From Bremerella sp. TYQ1 (lineage in GTDB: Bacteria; Planctomycetota; Planctomycetia; Pirellulales; Pirellulaceae), in the NCBI RefSeq assembly GCF_020150455.1, contig NZ_CP083740.1, forward strand, positions 1,240,001 through 1,304,000: DNA of 64,000 nt, read 5' to 3'. Shown piece after piece: positions 37,986 through 47,703 of the stretch. Position 1 is the stretch's first letter. The number at the start of each line of letters is the position of its first letter. The position numbers and the translations under genes were made by a program. A model generated the notes under the pieces. That model had not been told where the DNA came from. It made no database searches and saw only the letters and a program-made list of their open reading frames with translations.

Positions 37986-39464
37986 ATGCTCATGAGGAAG
38001 TTCGCCGCTTGCTGCACGCATCTAATGGTGTGTGTCACTACCTGTTTCTTACTTTGCAATTTTGATTGCGCTGATCTGTATGCCGATGAAGAACGCCCGC
38101 CGAAAGCACCGAACGTTCTACTCTTAGTTGCCGATGACTTGGGCTATGCAGAACTAGGTTGCCAAGGCAATCAAGAGGTTCAAACACCCAAGCTTGATGC
38201 CTTCTCCGAGACGGCTGTTCGCTGCACCCATGCGTACGTAACTGCTCCTAATTGCAGTCCCTCGCGTGCTGGTTTTTTGACCGGGAAATTCCCAACTCGA
38301 TTTGGATACGAATTCAATCCTATCGGTGCTCGGAATGAAGACCCAAATACTGGATTACCGCGACAACAACAAACGCTCGCGGAATTTCTTCACGATGCCG
38401 GCTACACGACAGGTCTCGTTGGAAAATGGCATTTGGGCGGTGCGGCCGACTTTCACCCTCAGCGACATGGCTTCGACGAGTTCTATGGTTTTCTCCACGA
38501 AGGGCACTACTTCGTTCCGAGCCCTTGGAACGAGACAACGACGTGGATTCGCCGCAAGGGACTACCCGAAGGTAACGACTCGCGATACGTCGTTAATCCG
38601 AATCTGATTTATTCGTCGCACATGGGGCATGATGAACCTGCCTACGATGCAAACAACCCAATCCTGCGAGGTGGTCAGCCGGTGGTCGAGGAGGCTTACT
38701 TTACCGATGCGATCACTCGCGAGGCGACGAGTTTCATAGAACGTTATAAAACGAATCCATGGTTTCTCTATGTCGCATACAATGCCGTGCACAGCCCACT
38801 TCAAGCGAAGAACGATACCTTGGCGCTTTTCGTCGACGAAAAAGACATTCATCGCCGAATCTTTCTGGCCATGTTGTACGACCTCGATCATAGTGTCGGA
38901 CAGATCATGCAAACGCTCGAGAAAACAGGCCAAGCCGACAACACCATCGTTTTCTTCTTGAGCGACAACGGAGGCCCTACGAAGGAAACGACCTCCAGCA
39001 ATCTTCCCTTGCGAAGCGGTAAAGGAAGCATGTACGAAGGAGGCATTCGGGTCCCCATGATGGTGCGATGGCCCGGGAAACTTCCTGCGGGAACGACCAG
39101 TGAGTCAGTCGTGAGCTCGCTCGATATTTTCCCAACTGTTGCAAAAGCAATCGAGCAATCCCCGAAAAACAACTTGGATGGGCTCGATATCGTCAACGCA
39201 ATTCAAACTCCTGAATCTACCCAAGACAGAACGCTTTATTGGCGTCAAGGAAAAAGGGCGGCACTACGGCAGGGGCATTGGAAATTGGTCGCTCCCAATG
39301 GCCATCAAGAACCGTCCGACTGGGAGCTATTCAATCTTCAGGACGATGTCGGCGAAACGCATGATCTCTCTGAAAGTCCCGAGCATGCGATGCAATTTCA
39401 AGCACTTCTAAAACAATGGCAAGTATTAGATAGTCAAATGAAAGACCCGCTCTTTCAAAATTGA
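37986..39464 (+). CDS. Sulfatase (arylsulfatase family), exported
   Basis: A 492-residue type I sulfatase. A signal peptide (about 1-34) is followed by [14 protein letters not shown] with metal-binding aspartates. The formylglycine motif is C90-S-P-S-R94 in [13 protein letters not shown], so it needs Cys-type maturation. GKWHLGG and the SDNGGPT segment complete the active site. The substrate is not readable; marine planctomycete sulfatases usually desulfate algal glycans. It is divergent from the DUF1501/PSD1 pair, a sign of a shared glycan context. Confidence 0.92.
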   Translation: MLMRKFAACCTHLMVCVTTCFLLCNFDCADLYADEERPPKAPNVLLLVADDLGYAELGCQGNQEVQTPKLDAFSETAVRCTHAYVTAPNCSPSRAGFLTGKFPTRFGYEFNPIGARNEDPNTGLPRQQQTLAEFLHDAGYTTGLVGKWHLGGAADFHPQRHGFDEFYGFLHEGHYFVPSPWNETTTWIRRKGLPEGNDSRYVVNPNLIYSSHMGHDEPAYDANNPILRGGQPVVEEAYFTDAITREATSFIERYKTNPWFLYVAYNAVHSPLQAKNDTLALFVDEKDIHRRIFLAMLYDLDHSVGQIMQTLEKTGQADNTIVFFLSDNGGPTKETTSSNLPLRSGKGSMYEGGIRVPMMVRWPGKLPAGTTSESVVSSLDIFPTVAKAIEQSPKNNLDGLDIVNAIQTPESTQDRTLYWRQGKRAALRQGHWKLVAPNGHQEPSDWELFNLQDDVGETHDLSESPEHAMQFQALLKQWQVLDSQMKDPLFQN

Positions 39465-39547
39465 CTTTGCTAACAGTTCATGAATTTGCAGAAACTTGCC
39501 ACGACCCGTTATGTTGCGGCGCGTACCCTGTTGCCTATAATACCGCG

Positions 39548-40111
39548 ATGAATTTAGTCGAACTTGCCGAACGTATCCGATCTCTTCGCTTGGAACAGCG
39601 TCTGACGCTGGAAGAGGTGGCTTCGCGCACGGGACTTACCCGAAGTTGGCTATCGAAGGTCGAGAACTTTCGTGTTACCCCTTCTTTGCCTGCACTGGCC
39701 GAAATCGCCAAAGCATTAGGGGTTCCGACCTCGAAGTTAGTGGAAGGCCTGGACGAAAAGCCATCGCTAACGATGGTACGCAAAAACGAACGAAAGATCG
39801 TCGAACGCGACCAGTCCGAGGCGAATACCTCGGTCTATGAGTCGCTTGCACATCGACGCAAATCACGTTCGATGGACCCCTTCATGATCACTATGCCCCC
39901 AGGCGTGGCTCGTGAAGAGGCGTTGCCCCATTTGGGCGAAGAGTTCTTGCTCGTTCAATCTGGTAATGTCGACTTCGAGTACGACGGCGACATCTTCAAG
40001 CTGCAAGCTGGCGATAGTCTTTATTTCGACGCCAGTGTCCCTCACCGCTTGGTGAATGCCTACAAAAAGCAAGCCGTCGTGCTTTGCATTTTTCAGTCTC
40101 CTCAGCCCTAA
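39548..40111 (+). CDS. XRE-family transcriptional regulator with cupin domain
   Basis: A 187-residue regulator. A helix-turn-helix domain (about 5-60, [23 protein letters not shown]) is followed by a C-terminal cupin domain (about 110-185, [13 protein letters not shown], then [17 protein letters not shown]). Such proteins sense small metabolites and control adjacent catabolic genes. The ATG is the first M before the HTH; the frame is open 29 codons upstream without homology. A 295-bp gap with no clear operator separates it from the phosphonate cassette, which it may regulate. Confidence 0.88.
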   Translation: MNLVELAERIRSLRLEQRLTLEEVASRTGLTRSWLSKVENFRVTPSLPALAEIAKALGVPTSKLVEGLDEKPSLTMVRKNERKIVERDQSEANTSVYESLAHRRKSRSMDPFMITMPPGVAREEALPHLGEEFLLVQSGNVDFEYDGDIFKLQAGDSLYFDASVPHRLVNAYKKQAVVLCIFQSPQP

Positions 40112-40406
40112 TCAGCTCACGGCTGTTAGATAAATCGCTCTATCCCCTCAAAGGACGGCTTGCGTGTACCAATGCGCCGTTTCCCCGCTCAGGCCGCGTG
40201 AGGCGTATCAACAGTGGCATTTCTTACCTTTTCGTAGAGAGCTAATTAATTCGACTCGATCTTAACAGTGACTTCACAGCACGTTTGTTGACTACCAGGA
40301 AACATTCCGCCAAAATAGGTTCACGAGACGACTTTCCGGTGGCCACAAATGCCGCATCGGAATCTCGTCGACGCAACAATCGAGAGCCAGTTTCCCTGAG
40401 TTGAAC

Positions 40407-41711
40407 ATGTCACTTCCACTTGATCGTCGGTCGATGCTCGCTTTGTCTGCTGCTACTCTGCTTTCACAGCAGGGAGAAGCGTCGGCTGCCGAGACTTCCG
40501 ACCATTGTGGTCCGATGATTGGTCATGTGTCACCGACTTCCGCCAAAGTTTGGTTTCGGCCAGCCAAATCGGGAAGTTATACGCTTGCGGTGAAATCAGG
40601 GAACGACTCAGAGGAACGGCGATTCTTCGCGGACGCCACCGGTGAGACAGATCAGTGCTTAACGTGGGATGTTGCAGGACTGAAGCCTGGTTTGCGCTAT
40701 CAGTACCGTATTCTGGCAGATAAAGAGGAATTGCTTGCTGGTGAAACTTTTTATTTCACTACCGCGCCACCCCCAGGCCAAGCTTCGAAAATTTGCTTCG
40801 CTCTGGGATCGTGTGCCGGAATGAATCCATCGCCTTTGTGGCAGCAAATGGAAGCAGAAGGGGCTGAGGGGCTCGTCCTGTTGGGAGATACTCCATACAT
40901 CGATTCGACCGACTTAAGCGTTGCACGGAGTAAGCATCGGCAATTCTTACAGGTCCCTCAATTGGCCTCGCTGATTCAGCATACTCCGACTTGGGGCACC
41001 TGGGACGATCACGACTTTGGTCGCAACGATTCCGATGGTCGACTGAAGGGCAAAGAAAACACGCGCCAAGCATTCGTTGAATATCGTGCCAATCCCCAGT
41101 CAGGCCACGACAACTCTGGCATTTACTGCAAATTTGAATATGGCCCCATGGAGATGTTCCTGCTGGACACACGTTGGTTTGCTCGCACGGAAAAATCACC
41201 GGTCGCTGCCGATAAACCGGCCCTGCTAGGAAAACGACAGTGGGAGTGGCTGAAAGAATCTTTGCTGGCCTCGAAAGCCCCCTTCAAACTTCTTGCCTGC
41301 GGTATGATCTGGGATGATAAAGAAAACACTGAGTCGGACGACTGGGGGACTTACACCCACGAGCGCGACGCGTTGTTTGATTTCATCGGAGAGCACAACA
41401 TTACCGGCGTTGTGCTGATTGGGGGCGACATTCATTGTTCGCGTCATTTGAAATATGACACCGAAGCGTCGGTCGGCTATCCCATTCATCAGTTCATTGT
41501 TTCTCCGATTCATAGCAGCACGATCCCTGCATTGAATGTTCCCCATCCGAACTTGGTTCGAGGTGCAGCGGTTCCCCATGTCTGGCTTCGCTTGGAAATC
41601 GACAACACGGTTTCTCCAGCGAAGCTTCATGCAAAATGGGTTCAGATGGAAGACCGGCCGATGTGGGACGTAACGCTATCGACCGAAGAACTTCGCCGCG
41701 TCGTCTCTTAG
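40407..41711 (+). CDS. PhoD-like metallophosphatase/phosphodiesterase (exported)
   Basis: A 434-residue protein of the PhoD alkaline phosphatase family. The N-terminus has a twin-arginine-like leader ([15 protein letters not shown]) ending near residue 28. A PhoD N-terminal domain (about 35-115) precedes the metallophosphatase core with [19 protein letters not shown] and GGDIHCSRH. The ATG at 40407 is preferred over the in-frame TTG two codons upstream. It is followed by the Fe-ADH gene after 1 bp. In a phosphonate cassette it might free a phosphonate head group or ester before uptake, which is inference. Confidence 0.85.
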   Translation: MSLPLDRRSMLALSAATLLSQQGEASAAETSDHCGPMIGHVSPTSAKVWFRPAKSGSYTLAVKSGNDSEERRFFADATGETDQCLTWDVAGLKPGLRYQYRILADKEELLAGETFYFTTAPPPGQASKICFALGSCAGMNPSPLWQQMEAEGAEGLVLLGDTPYIDSTDLSVARSKHRQFLQVPQLASLIQHTPTWGTWDDHDFGRNDSDGRLKGKENTRQAFVEYRANPQSGHDNSGIYCKFEYGPMEMFLLDTRWFARTEKSPVAADKPALLGKRQWEWLKESLLASKAPFKLLACGMIWDDKENTESDDWGTYTHERDALFDFIGEHNITGVVLIGGDIHCSRHLKYDTEASVGYPIHQFIVSPIHSSTIPALNVPHPNLVRGAAVPHVWLRLEIDNTVSPAKLHAKWVQMEDRPMWDVTLSTEELRRVVS

Positions 41712-41712
41712 A

Positions 41713-42945
41713 ATGGAAAAGTACAAAAGGGCTACGATCTTGGACGACAAGGTAAAACAGCAAAACGTTTTTCTGGCAGAAGGCTCCCTCGCTCAGCTTC
41801 CTGCACTCTGCGAAGCAAAACAAGCCAAGCGAATCTTCCTTGTCGTCGATGAAGTCGCCTATAAACTCTCTGGCGCCGCCGAAGCGCTTCGCCCGCATCT
41901 TCCCCCTGATGCGGTCACTTTGTTTAGCGGTTTCGAGCCCAACCCTCGCCTTGATGATGTCGAACGAGGTGTGATCAAATGCCGAAAGTCTCGACCTGAT
42001 TTGGTCGTTGCCCTCGGTGGAGGTACGGCGATCGATATCGCTAAAATGATCGCATCGATGGCCCTGCACGATTCATCGCCGCGAGAGATCGCGACAAAGG
42101 GCTTGGCGTTTCCGCAAGGGACGTTACCTCTTATCGCAATTCCCACCACCGCAGGCACGGGAAGTGAAGCGACTCATTTTGCCGTGGTGTACGTCGACGG
42201 CGAAAAGTATTCTGTCGCCGATCCATGCTTGCTTCCCGAAACGGCAATTGTTGATCCAAAGCTGACCTACAGCGTGCCAACACGCATGACAGCCGCTACC
42301 GGGTTAGATGCTTTTTGCCAGGCCATCGAATCGATTTGGGCCGTCGGGGCAACCGAAGAGTCTGTCGGTTACGCCAAAGAAGCAGCGGCGTTGGCATTTG
42401 CTCATTTGCCCACCGCGACAAACAGCCCAACCGAAGAAGCACGCTATGCAATGTGCCGAGCGTCGCATCTCGCCGGCAAAGCGATCAATATCAGCAAAAC
42501 GACGTTACCTCACGCGATTTCTTACGCGATTACCGCTGACTATGGAATTCCACACGGAGCCGCTGTCGCGACGACGTTAAGCAGCGTGCTTGCATACAAC
42601 TTTGGCGTGACTTCCAGCGATTGCGCCGACACGCGAGGCGCACCGCACGTTCACCAGCGGCTTTCCATGATCCTGGAAATCCTCGGAGCCGCGACTATCG
42701 CCGAGGCGTGCCAGCGAGTTGAATCGTTTGTAAGTTCCCTGGGATGCAACCCGACGCTCGTATCGGCAGGTATTCATCAGCACGAAAAGATTCGCACGCT
42801 TGCTGAGCGGGTCAATCCTGAACGTCTCTCGAACAATCCTCGGAAAGCGAATCACGAAGATCTCTTCAGTCTGCTTAGCGGAAAGAACCGCTTGCCCCTA
42901 AAGCCTAACGCTCGTATTTCAGCACCTCGATCCGCGGCAAGCTGA
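41713..42945 (+). CDS. Iron-containing alcohol dehydrogenase, phosphonoacetaldehyde-reductase-like
   Basis: A 410-residue group III (Fe-type) alcohol dehydrogenase. Cofactor motifs are VVALGGGTAIDIAKM and PTTAGTGSEATHF. The C-terminal segments read GLDAFCQAIES, TTLPHAISYA and YGIPHGAA. Compared with FucO-type enzymes, the second metal ligand (His in DAxxH) is Gln here and the HxxxH second histidine is Tyr. I recall this DAxxQ/PHAISY pattern from phosphonoacetaldehyde reductases (PhpC-like), and phnX is the next gene. It could reduce phosphonoacetaldehyde or oxidise 2-hydroxyethylphosphonate. It lies 1 bp after the PhoD-like gene and 34 bp before phnX. Confidence 0.8.
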   Translation: MEKYKRATILDDKVKQQNVFLAEGSLAQLPALCEAKQAKRIFLVVDEVAYKLSGAAEALRPHLPPDAVTLFSGFEPNPRLDDVERGVIKCRKSRPDLVVALGGGTAIDIAKMIASMALHDSSPREIATKGLAFPQGTLPLIAIPTTAGTGSEATHFAVVYVDGEKYSVADPCLLPETAIVDPKLTYSVPTRMTAATGLDAFCQAIESIWAVGATEESVGYAKEAAALAFAHLPTATNSPTEEARYAMCRASHLAGKAINISKTTLPHAISYAITADYGIPHGAAVATTLSSVLAYNFGVTSSDCADTRGAPHVHQRLSMILEILGAATIAEACQRVESFVSSLGCNPTLVSAGIHQHEKIRTLAERVNPERLSNNPRKANHEDLFSLLSGKNRLPLKPNARISAPRSAAS

Positions 42946-42979
42946 CTTCACTCGTAATCAGAAAGCCATATTGCTTCCC

Positions 42980-43795
42980 ATGACATCACCAAACTTAAAA
43001 GTACGTCTGGCCGTTTTTGATTGGGCCGGAACGACGATCGACTTCGGTTCAAGTGCTCCTGCAGCGGCGTTCAAGAAAGTGTTCGCGTCGCATGGGGTTG
43101 AAGTCACCGATGATGAAGCGCGACGACCTATGGGGTTGAATAAGCGAGAGCATCTTGTGGCAATGCTTTCCGAAGAACGCGTCGCAGGCGAGTGGCAGTT
43201 GGCCAAAGGTACCTCCTGGACAGAGGCGGACGTTACACAGCTTTACGACGAATTCGTTCCGTTCCAGCTGGATGCAATTCGTCAGAACAGCCAACTGGTG
43301 CCTGGTCTCGCTTCAACAGTCGACGCTTTAAAAGCCCAAGACATCAAAATTGGTGCGACGACAGGATATTTCCGCGCCGCAGCTGATCTGGTAACCGAGG
43401 CCGCCAAGCAACAAGGCTTCGTGCCGGATTCGATGACATGTGCTGATGATGTTCCTAAAGGTCGGCCTGCCCCTTGGATGATTTTCCGACTTATGCAGAA
43501 ACTTAACATCTATCCACCGCAATGCGTGGTTAAGATCGGCGATACCGTCGCCGACGTGGAAGCTGGTCGCAATGCCGGATGCTGGACGGTTGGTGTCTGC
43601 AGCAGCAGTAGCATGACCGGTTGCACTGAAGCCGAATATTTCGCGCTCAGCCAGGAAGAACGTTCGGCACGCTTGGCCAATACCAAGAAACGCTACGAGG
43701 AATCGGGCAGCCATTTCACGATTTATTCTCTGGAAGCTCTACCGAACGTAGTGCAACAGATCAATCAGCGACTTGCCAGCGGCGACAAGCCTTAA
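42980..43795 (+). CDS. phnX: Phosphonoacetaldehyde hydrolase
   Basis: A 271-residue HAD-superfamily phosphonatase, which splits phosphonoacetaldehyde into acetaldehyde and phosphate. The nucleophile is in VFDWAGTTID near residue 15, the Schiff-base lysine in MGLNKREHL near 54, and GDTVADVEAGRNAG near 190 is the magnesium loop. The lysine separates PhnX from ordinary HAD phosphatases. I chose the ATG; an in-frame TTG three codons upstream lacks support. No phnW (2-aminoethylphosphonate transaminase) is adjacent. It lies between a Fe-ADH and a DUF5690 transporter-like gene. Confidence 0.95.
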   Translation: MTSPNLKVRLAVFDWAGTTIDFGSSAPAAAFKKVFASHGVEVTDDEARRPMGLNKREHLVAMLSEERVAGEWQLAKGTSWTEADVTQLYDEFVPFQLDAIRQNSQLVPGLASTVDALKAQDIKIGATTGYFRAAADLVTEAAKQQGFVPDSMTCADDVPKGRPAPWMIFRLMQKLNIYPPQCVVKIGDTVADVEAGRNAGCWTVGVCSSSSMTGCTEAEYFALSQEERSARLANTKKRYEESGSHFTIYSLEALPNVVQQINQRLASGDKP

Positions 43796-43849
43796 TCCAG
43801 CATTTCGTTTCCCTTAAAACCCAATCAGCGAGCTTCACCGCGAAACCTC

Positions 43850-45163
43850 ATGACACCTTCCACCACATCGGAAACGCATTCGAAGCGATGGGAAACGTTC
43901 TGGGAATTTTTCTGGGCATTCTGGGCTGTCGTTGCCGCCTTCGGAACCTACTTCTGCATGTATGGGTTCCGAAAACCATTTACCGTTGCCGAGTACAGCG
44001 GTACGATGGTCGGAGGCGTCGATTTTAAAACGATCGTCGTCTCAACCCAGGTCATGGGATACATGCTCTCGAAATTTCTCGGCATAAAGATTATTTCCGA
44101 GATGCCAGCTAATCGACGTGCTGTCGCACTGATTGGTTTGATATTGATTGCCGAAATTGGGCTCGCACTGTTTGGTATTCTTCCCCGTCCTTGGAATGCC
44201 GTGGGGCTGTTTCTCAACGGCTTGTCCTTGGGGATGGTCTTCGGATTAGTACTCGGTTTTCTGGAGGGTCGTCGGCTAACGGAAGCATTGGTGGCCGGTC
44301 TTTGCACCAGCTTTATTCTTGCCGATGGTATTACGAAGTCGGTCGGGGCGTTGCTCCTCGACCAAGGGGTCGCAGAAGACTGGATGCCATTCACCGCAGG
44401 TCTGATCTTCCTACTTCCGCTTTGTATCTGTGTCGCCATGTTGGCGAATATTCCTGCTCCGACAGCGCAAGACGTGGCGGCTCGGTCGTCGCGTCACAGC
44501 ATGACCTCGCAAGATCGGTGGTCGCTATTCCGTAAATATGCGTTGGGCATCTCGATCATTGTCGGAATCTATCTGCTGGCAACCGTTATCCGAAGTATTC
44601 GCGCCGACTTCGCTCCTGAACTTTGGAATGGATTAGGCGTCGACGCGGAACCTTCGACTTTCACATTTTCCGAAATATTGGTCGCGTTGGGCGTCATGCT
44701 CGTCAGCGGCCTGGCAGTCTGCGTTCGGAATAATCGGCTTGCCTTTTATGTCTCGCTAACGACCTGTGCACTCGGATTCGTTGCGGTAGCTGTTGCTCTA
44801 ATCGGTTGGCAACTCAATTCGATCGGTGCGTTTCCGTTTATGGTACTAATAGGGTTTGGACTTTATGTCCCCTATGTGACCATCCACACCACCGTGTTCG
44901 AGCGACTGCTGGCGATGACACGCGAACGGGGCAACCTCGGCTACCTGATGTACCTGGCCGATGCGTTTGGATATCTCGGGTACGTTATCGTGATGTTCGG
45001 AAGAAATCTATTTCTGGACCGCCAAGACTTTCTAACGTTTTTTATCCAGATCAGCTGGGTCACACTCGTAGCTTCTCTGGTCGGCCTGGGGATCGCGCTG
45101 TTTTACTTCGCGAATCACGGACGTATGACGAGCCCAAGTAGCGTCGTTCCTGAGCAAGCGTGA
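43850..45163 (+). CDS. DUF5690 family membrane protein (MFS-like transporter)
   Basis: A 437-residue polytopic membrane protein with about 12 hydrophobic helices, in the size range of MFS/OPA-type transporters. GTYFCMYGFRKPF near the N-terminus and the YLMYLADAFGYLGYV segment near 370 match what I recall of DUF5690. It is the last gene of the phosphonate cassette. Organophosphate or phosphonate import is likely from position, but transport has not been shown by the sequence. It converges on the XylR-like gene. Confidence 0.78.
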   Translation: MTPSTTSETHSKRWETFWEFFWAFWAVVAAFGTYFCMYGFRKPFTVAEYSGTMVGGVDFKTIVVSTQVMGYMLSKFLGIKIISEMPANRRAVALIGLILIAEIGLALFGILPRPWNAVGLFLNGLSLGMVFGLVLGFLEGRRLTEALVAGLCTSFILADGITKSVGALLLDQGVAEDWMPFTAGLIFLLPLCICVAMLANIPAPTAQDVAARSSRHSMTSQDRWSLFRKYALGISIIVGIYLLATVIRSIRADFAPELWNGLGVDAEPSTFTFSEILVALGVMLVSGLAVCVRNNRLAFYVSLTTCALGFVAVAVALIGWQLNSIGAFPFMVLIGFGLYVPYVTIHTTVFERLLAMTRERGNLGYLMYLADAFGYLGYVIVMFGRNLFLDRQDFLTFFIQISWVTLVASLVGLGIALFYFANHGRMTSPSSVVPEQA

Positions 45164-45190
45164 TGTTGCAAATGCATCGAACGCCGGCGA

Positions 45191-46378
45191 TTAGTCGGTG
45201 AGAAGCTTCTTCCGGAAGTTACGCGGAGTCGTGCCGAACTTCTTTCGGAAAGCGATACCAAACCGGGTTGCATTGCTGAAACCGGAACTAAGAGCAACCT
45301 CGGTAATCGATAGATCGCGGTTCAACAGCAACTCTTTGGAACGTTCCAGTTGAACGCGGCGAATTTCTTCTGCCGGAGTGCGTCCTAAGTAAGACTTGAA
45401 CTGAATCTCCAGACTTCGTCGTGAAAGCGGCACCTCTCGAAGAATATCGTCCACACCGATTCCATGCTGCGTATGATTCTGAATGAATCGCAACGCCCGC
45501 ACGATCATCGGGTCGTCGATCGCCAAAAAGTCGGTGGATTGCCGGCTTGTGACGCCATGAGGAGGAACCAGGATTGGCTCTTGCGGCGCTGGCTTTCCGC
45601 CCATCATTTGATGCAACATCGCAGCTGCTTCGTAGCCGATCCGTTCGCAAGCGAGCGAAACCGCCGAAAGAGGTGGCGTCGAAACTTCGCATAGCAGATC
45701 GTCCGAATCACCTGCCAAAATCGCAAAGTCATCCGGTACACGAATCGAGGAGAAGTGGCACACTTCGGCAAGTTGGCGTGCATGGTGAGCGTCGACGGCC
45801 AAGATCGCGATCGGTCGCGGAAGGGAAAGCAACCAGCGGTTAACTCGACGCTGGAGTTCTGCCCAAGACATTTTACGTCCTGCCCGATAGCCTGGCCGAT
45901 AAGTATAGCACTTGTGCCCTCGAAGAGTGACCGCACGCTCGAAAGCTTCGCCACGGCTATTGGAGTATCGATGACTTGGCGGGGCGAAGTACGCGAATTG
46001 AGTAAAACCTCGCGCCAAGAGATGCTCAACGGCAAATTCGGCTCGGGCCGTTTCGTCGGTGATGACGCGTCCTACGCCTGGCGTTGGCCCATACACGTCG
46101 TCGACGTCCACCGTTGGAATGGAACGCTGCTTAACCTGATCGATCTGCTGACGGGAAGAAAGCCGCGCGATAACGCCATCGCCTCGCCAACCGTCTGGCA
46201 GTGAAGATCGTTGCTCGTGGTCGCGTGGATCAATCAGCAGATGCCACAGGGCATGCTTGTCGGAATACTGAGCGATCCCACGAATCACACGTCTTCCCCA
46301 GCTCGTTTCCGTTTCTACCATCACGGCAACGACTTGAACTTGCAATTTGTCGTGGTGATGTTGCTTATCTTCGGTCAT
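45191..46378 (-). CDS. XylR-like transcriptional regulator (LacI-type sensor + AraC HTH)
   Basis: A 395-residue regulator. The N-terminal ~270 residues form a periplasmic-binding-protein-like sensor domain (GRRVIRGIAQYSDKH, then ILAVDAHHARQLAEV). The C-terminal AraC domain (about 285-392) has two helix-turn-helix units (VPLSRRSLEIQFKSYLG and SSGFSNATRFGIAFRKKFG). This matches E. coli XylR, which senses a sugar in the cytoplasm and activates nearby genes. It is divergent from anmK and beside MurNAc salvage genes, so a MurNAc- or anhMurNAc-type inducer is plausible, though untested. Confidence 0.87.
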   Translation of the reverse strand: MTEDKQHHHDKLQVQVVAVMVETETSWGRRVIRGIAQYSDKHALWHLLIDPRDHEQRSSLPDGWRGDGVIARLSSRQQIDQVKQRSIPTVDVDDVYGPTPGVGRVITDETARAEFAVEHLLARGFTQFAYFAPPSHRYSNSRGEAFERAVTLRGHKCYTYRPGYRAGRKMSWAELQRRVNRWLLSLPRPIAILAVDAHHARQLAEVCHFSSIRVPDDFAILAGDSDDLLCEVSTPPLSAVSLACERIGYEAAAMLHQMMGGKPAPQEPILVPPHGVTSRQSTDFLAIDDPMIVRALRFIQNHTQHGIGVDDILREVPLSRRSLEIQFKSYLGRTPAEEIRRVQLERSKELLLNRDLSITEVALSSGFSNATRFGIAFRKKFGTTPRNFRKKLLTD

Positions 46379-46453
46379 TAACTTTGCAGAAACAAAGGAG
46401 CGTCCTGGCCGTTGCTAACTACATCCATTCTAGCCTTCACGAGCCTTTAATTT

Positions 46454-46464
46454 GCGCAGAAGCG
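46454..46464 (+). promoter_or_regulatory. Possible shared operator half-site, xylR-anmK intergenic region
   Basis: GCGCAGAAGCG lies in the divergent gap between the XylR-like gene and anmK. The core CGCAGAAGCG recurs, inverted, upstream of murQ and the symporter gene (49731-49740). It may be a regulator site; chance is not excluded. Confidence 0.3.
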
Positions 46465-46608
46465 ATATTTTTTTACTCTTTTTCTTCGGCCGCAGCGGGA
46501 GGGGCTTTCCAGGAAAAACCCACGTAGTAAGCTTGATTCCGATTGAACTACCTTTTCCGGAAACAATTCCCCTCAAAAGAGCGGATCCAGCACCACTTTA
46601 GGAACTGC

Positions 46609-47694
46609 ATGGCTGAGAGTCGTCAGCATCGATACACGGTAATCGGCCTCATGAGTGGCAGTTCCGCTAAAGGTGTCGACGCAGCTCTCATCACGACCGA
46701 TGGCGAGAACTTGGTCGAGTTTCATGGTGGCTTGCGGCATCCGTACGGGGAAGAACTACAGTCTCGAATCTTAGAGGCTTCGCAGCATAACGTACGGCTC
46801 GACGAACTGCTTCGACTTGAGCGCGAGATCACGATTCACCATAGTGACGCCGTTACGGCACTTCAAGAACGGCTCGGTAAAGTTGCCGCTTCGGCTCAGT
46901 TGATCGGCTTTCATGGCCATACAGTTCGGCACCTGGCTTCCGAAGGCGTGACGCTTCAAATTGGTAATCCATGGCTGCTTGCCGAATTGACGGGTCTGCA
47001 AGTTGTCTCTGACTTTCGTCGACGCGATATGGCACGAGGTGGACGAGGTTCGCCGTTGGCATCTTTTTTCCATCAAGCTCTCTTTCATGAACCGACTCGG
47101 GCTATCGGCGTGCTGAACCTGGGTGGAATCGCCAATCTTACTTGGCTATTTCCCGATGGTTCGATCGTTGCCGGCGATACTGGGCCAGGTTGCGGATTGC
47201 TGGACGAGTGGGTCCAAGAGATGGCAGGACTCAGTCACGATATCGATGGCCAACTTGCCAGTCGAGGAAACGTGCAGAGCCTGATGGTCGAAGAATTTCT
47301 CTCGACACCCTATTTTCAGCGTCCACTTCCCAAGTCCGCAGATCGTTTTGAATTTGATCATATCGATGTATCTGGGATGAGCGTCGAAGATGGGGCAGCG
47401 ACTCTATGTGCTGTTACTGTCGATGCGGTTCACAAAGCGATCTCTCAGATGCCTGAACCACCTGGGATCTTATGGGTTACCGGCGGAGGCGTGCACCATC
47501 CCGTTATCATGAAGAGCTTGCGAGATCGGTTTCCAACCGTTCAGACGATCGACAAGCGTAATTTGAGCCCTGACATGCTTGAGGCCGAGTGCTTTGCTTG
47601 GCTGGCTGTCCGTAGCTTACGCAACTTGCCGCTGACGATTCCTGAAACAACAGGATGCTCGCAGCCAACGACCGGCGGATTTGTCACTCCGTAG
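46609..47694 (+). CDS. anmK: Anhydro-N-acetylmuramic acid kinase
   Basis: A 361-residue AnmK, which opens the 1,6-anhydro bond of anhydro-MurNAc with ATP to give MurNAc-6-phosphate. GLMSGSSAKGVDAAL at the start, GFHGHTVRH, GVLNLGGIANLTWL, and GDTGPGCGLLDEW near 200 match the family. The ATP-binding loop is unusual: the family norm is GTSxDG, here SSAKG, with the aspartate replaced by lysine. The catalytic aspartate of DTGPG is present. The ATG follows AGGA; an upstream in-frame start 22 codons earlier is unsupported. The gene converges on the MurK-like gene. Confidence 0.88.
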   Translation: MAESRQHRYTVIGLMSGSSAKGVDAALITTDGENLVEFHGGLRHPYGEELQSRILEASQHNVRLDELLRLEREITIHHSDAVTALQERLGKVAASAQLIGFHGHTVRHLASEGVTLQIGNPWLLAELTGLQVVSDFRRRDMARGGRGSPLASFFHQALFHEPTRAIGVLNLGGIANLTWLFPDGSIVAGDTGPGCGLLDEWVQEMAGLSHDIDGQLASRGNVQSLMVEEFLSTPYFQRPLPKSADRFEFDHIDVSGMSVEDGAATLCAVTVDAVHKAISQMPEPPGILWVTGGGVHHPVIMKSLRDRFPTVQTIDKRNLSPDMLEAECFAWLAVRSLRNLPLTIPETTGCSQPTTGGFVTP

Positions 47695-47703
47695 TTTCTA
47701 CGG
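47689..47703. terminator. Short perfect hairpin spanning the converging anmK and murK stops
   Basis: CCGTAG-TTT-CTACGG is a perfect inverted repeat containing both TAG stop codons. It may act as a bidirectional terminator, but no long T-tract follows. Confidence 0.4.
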
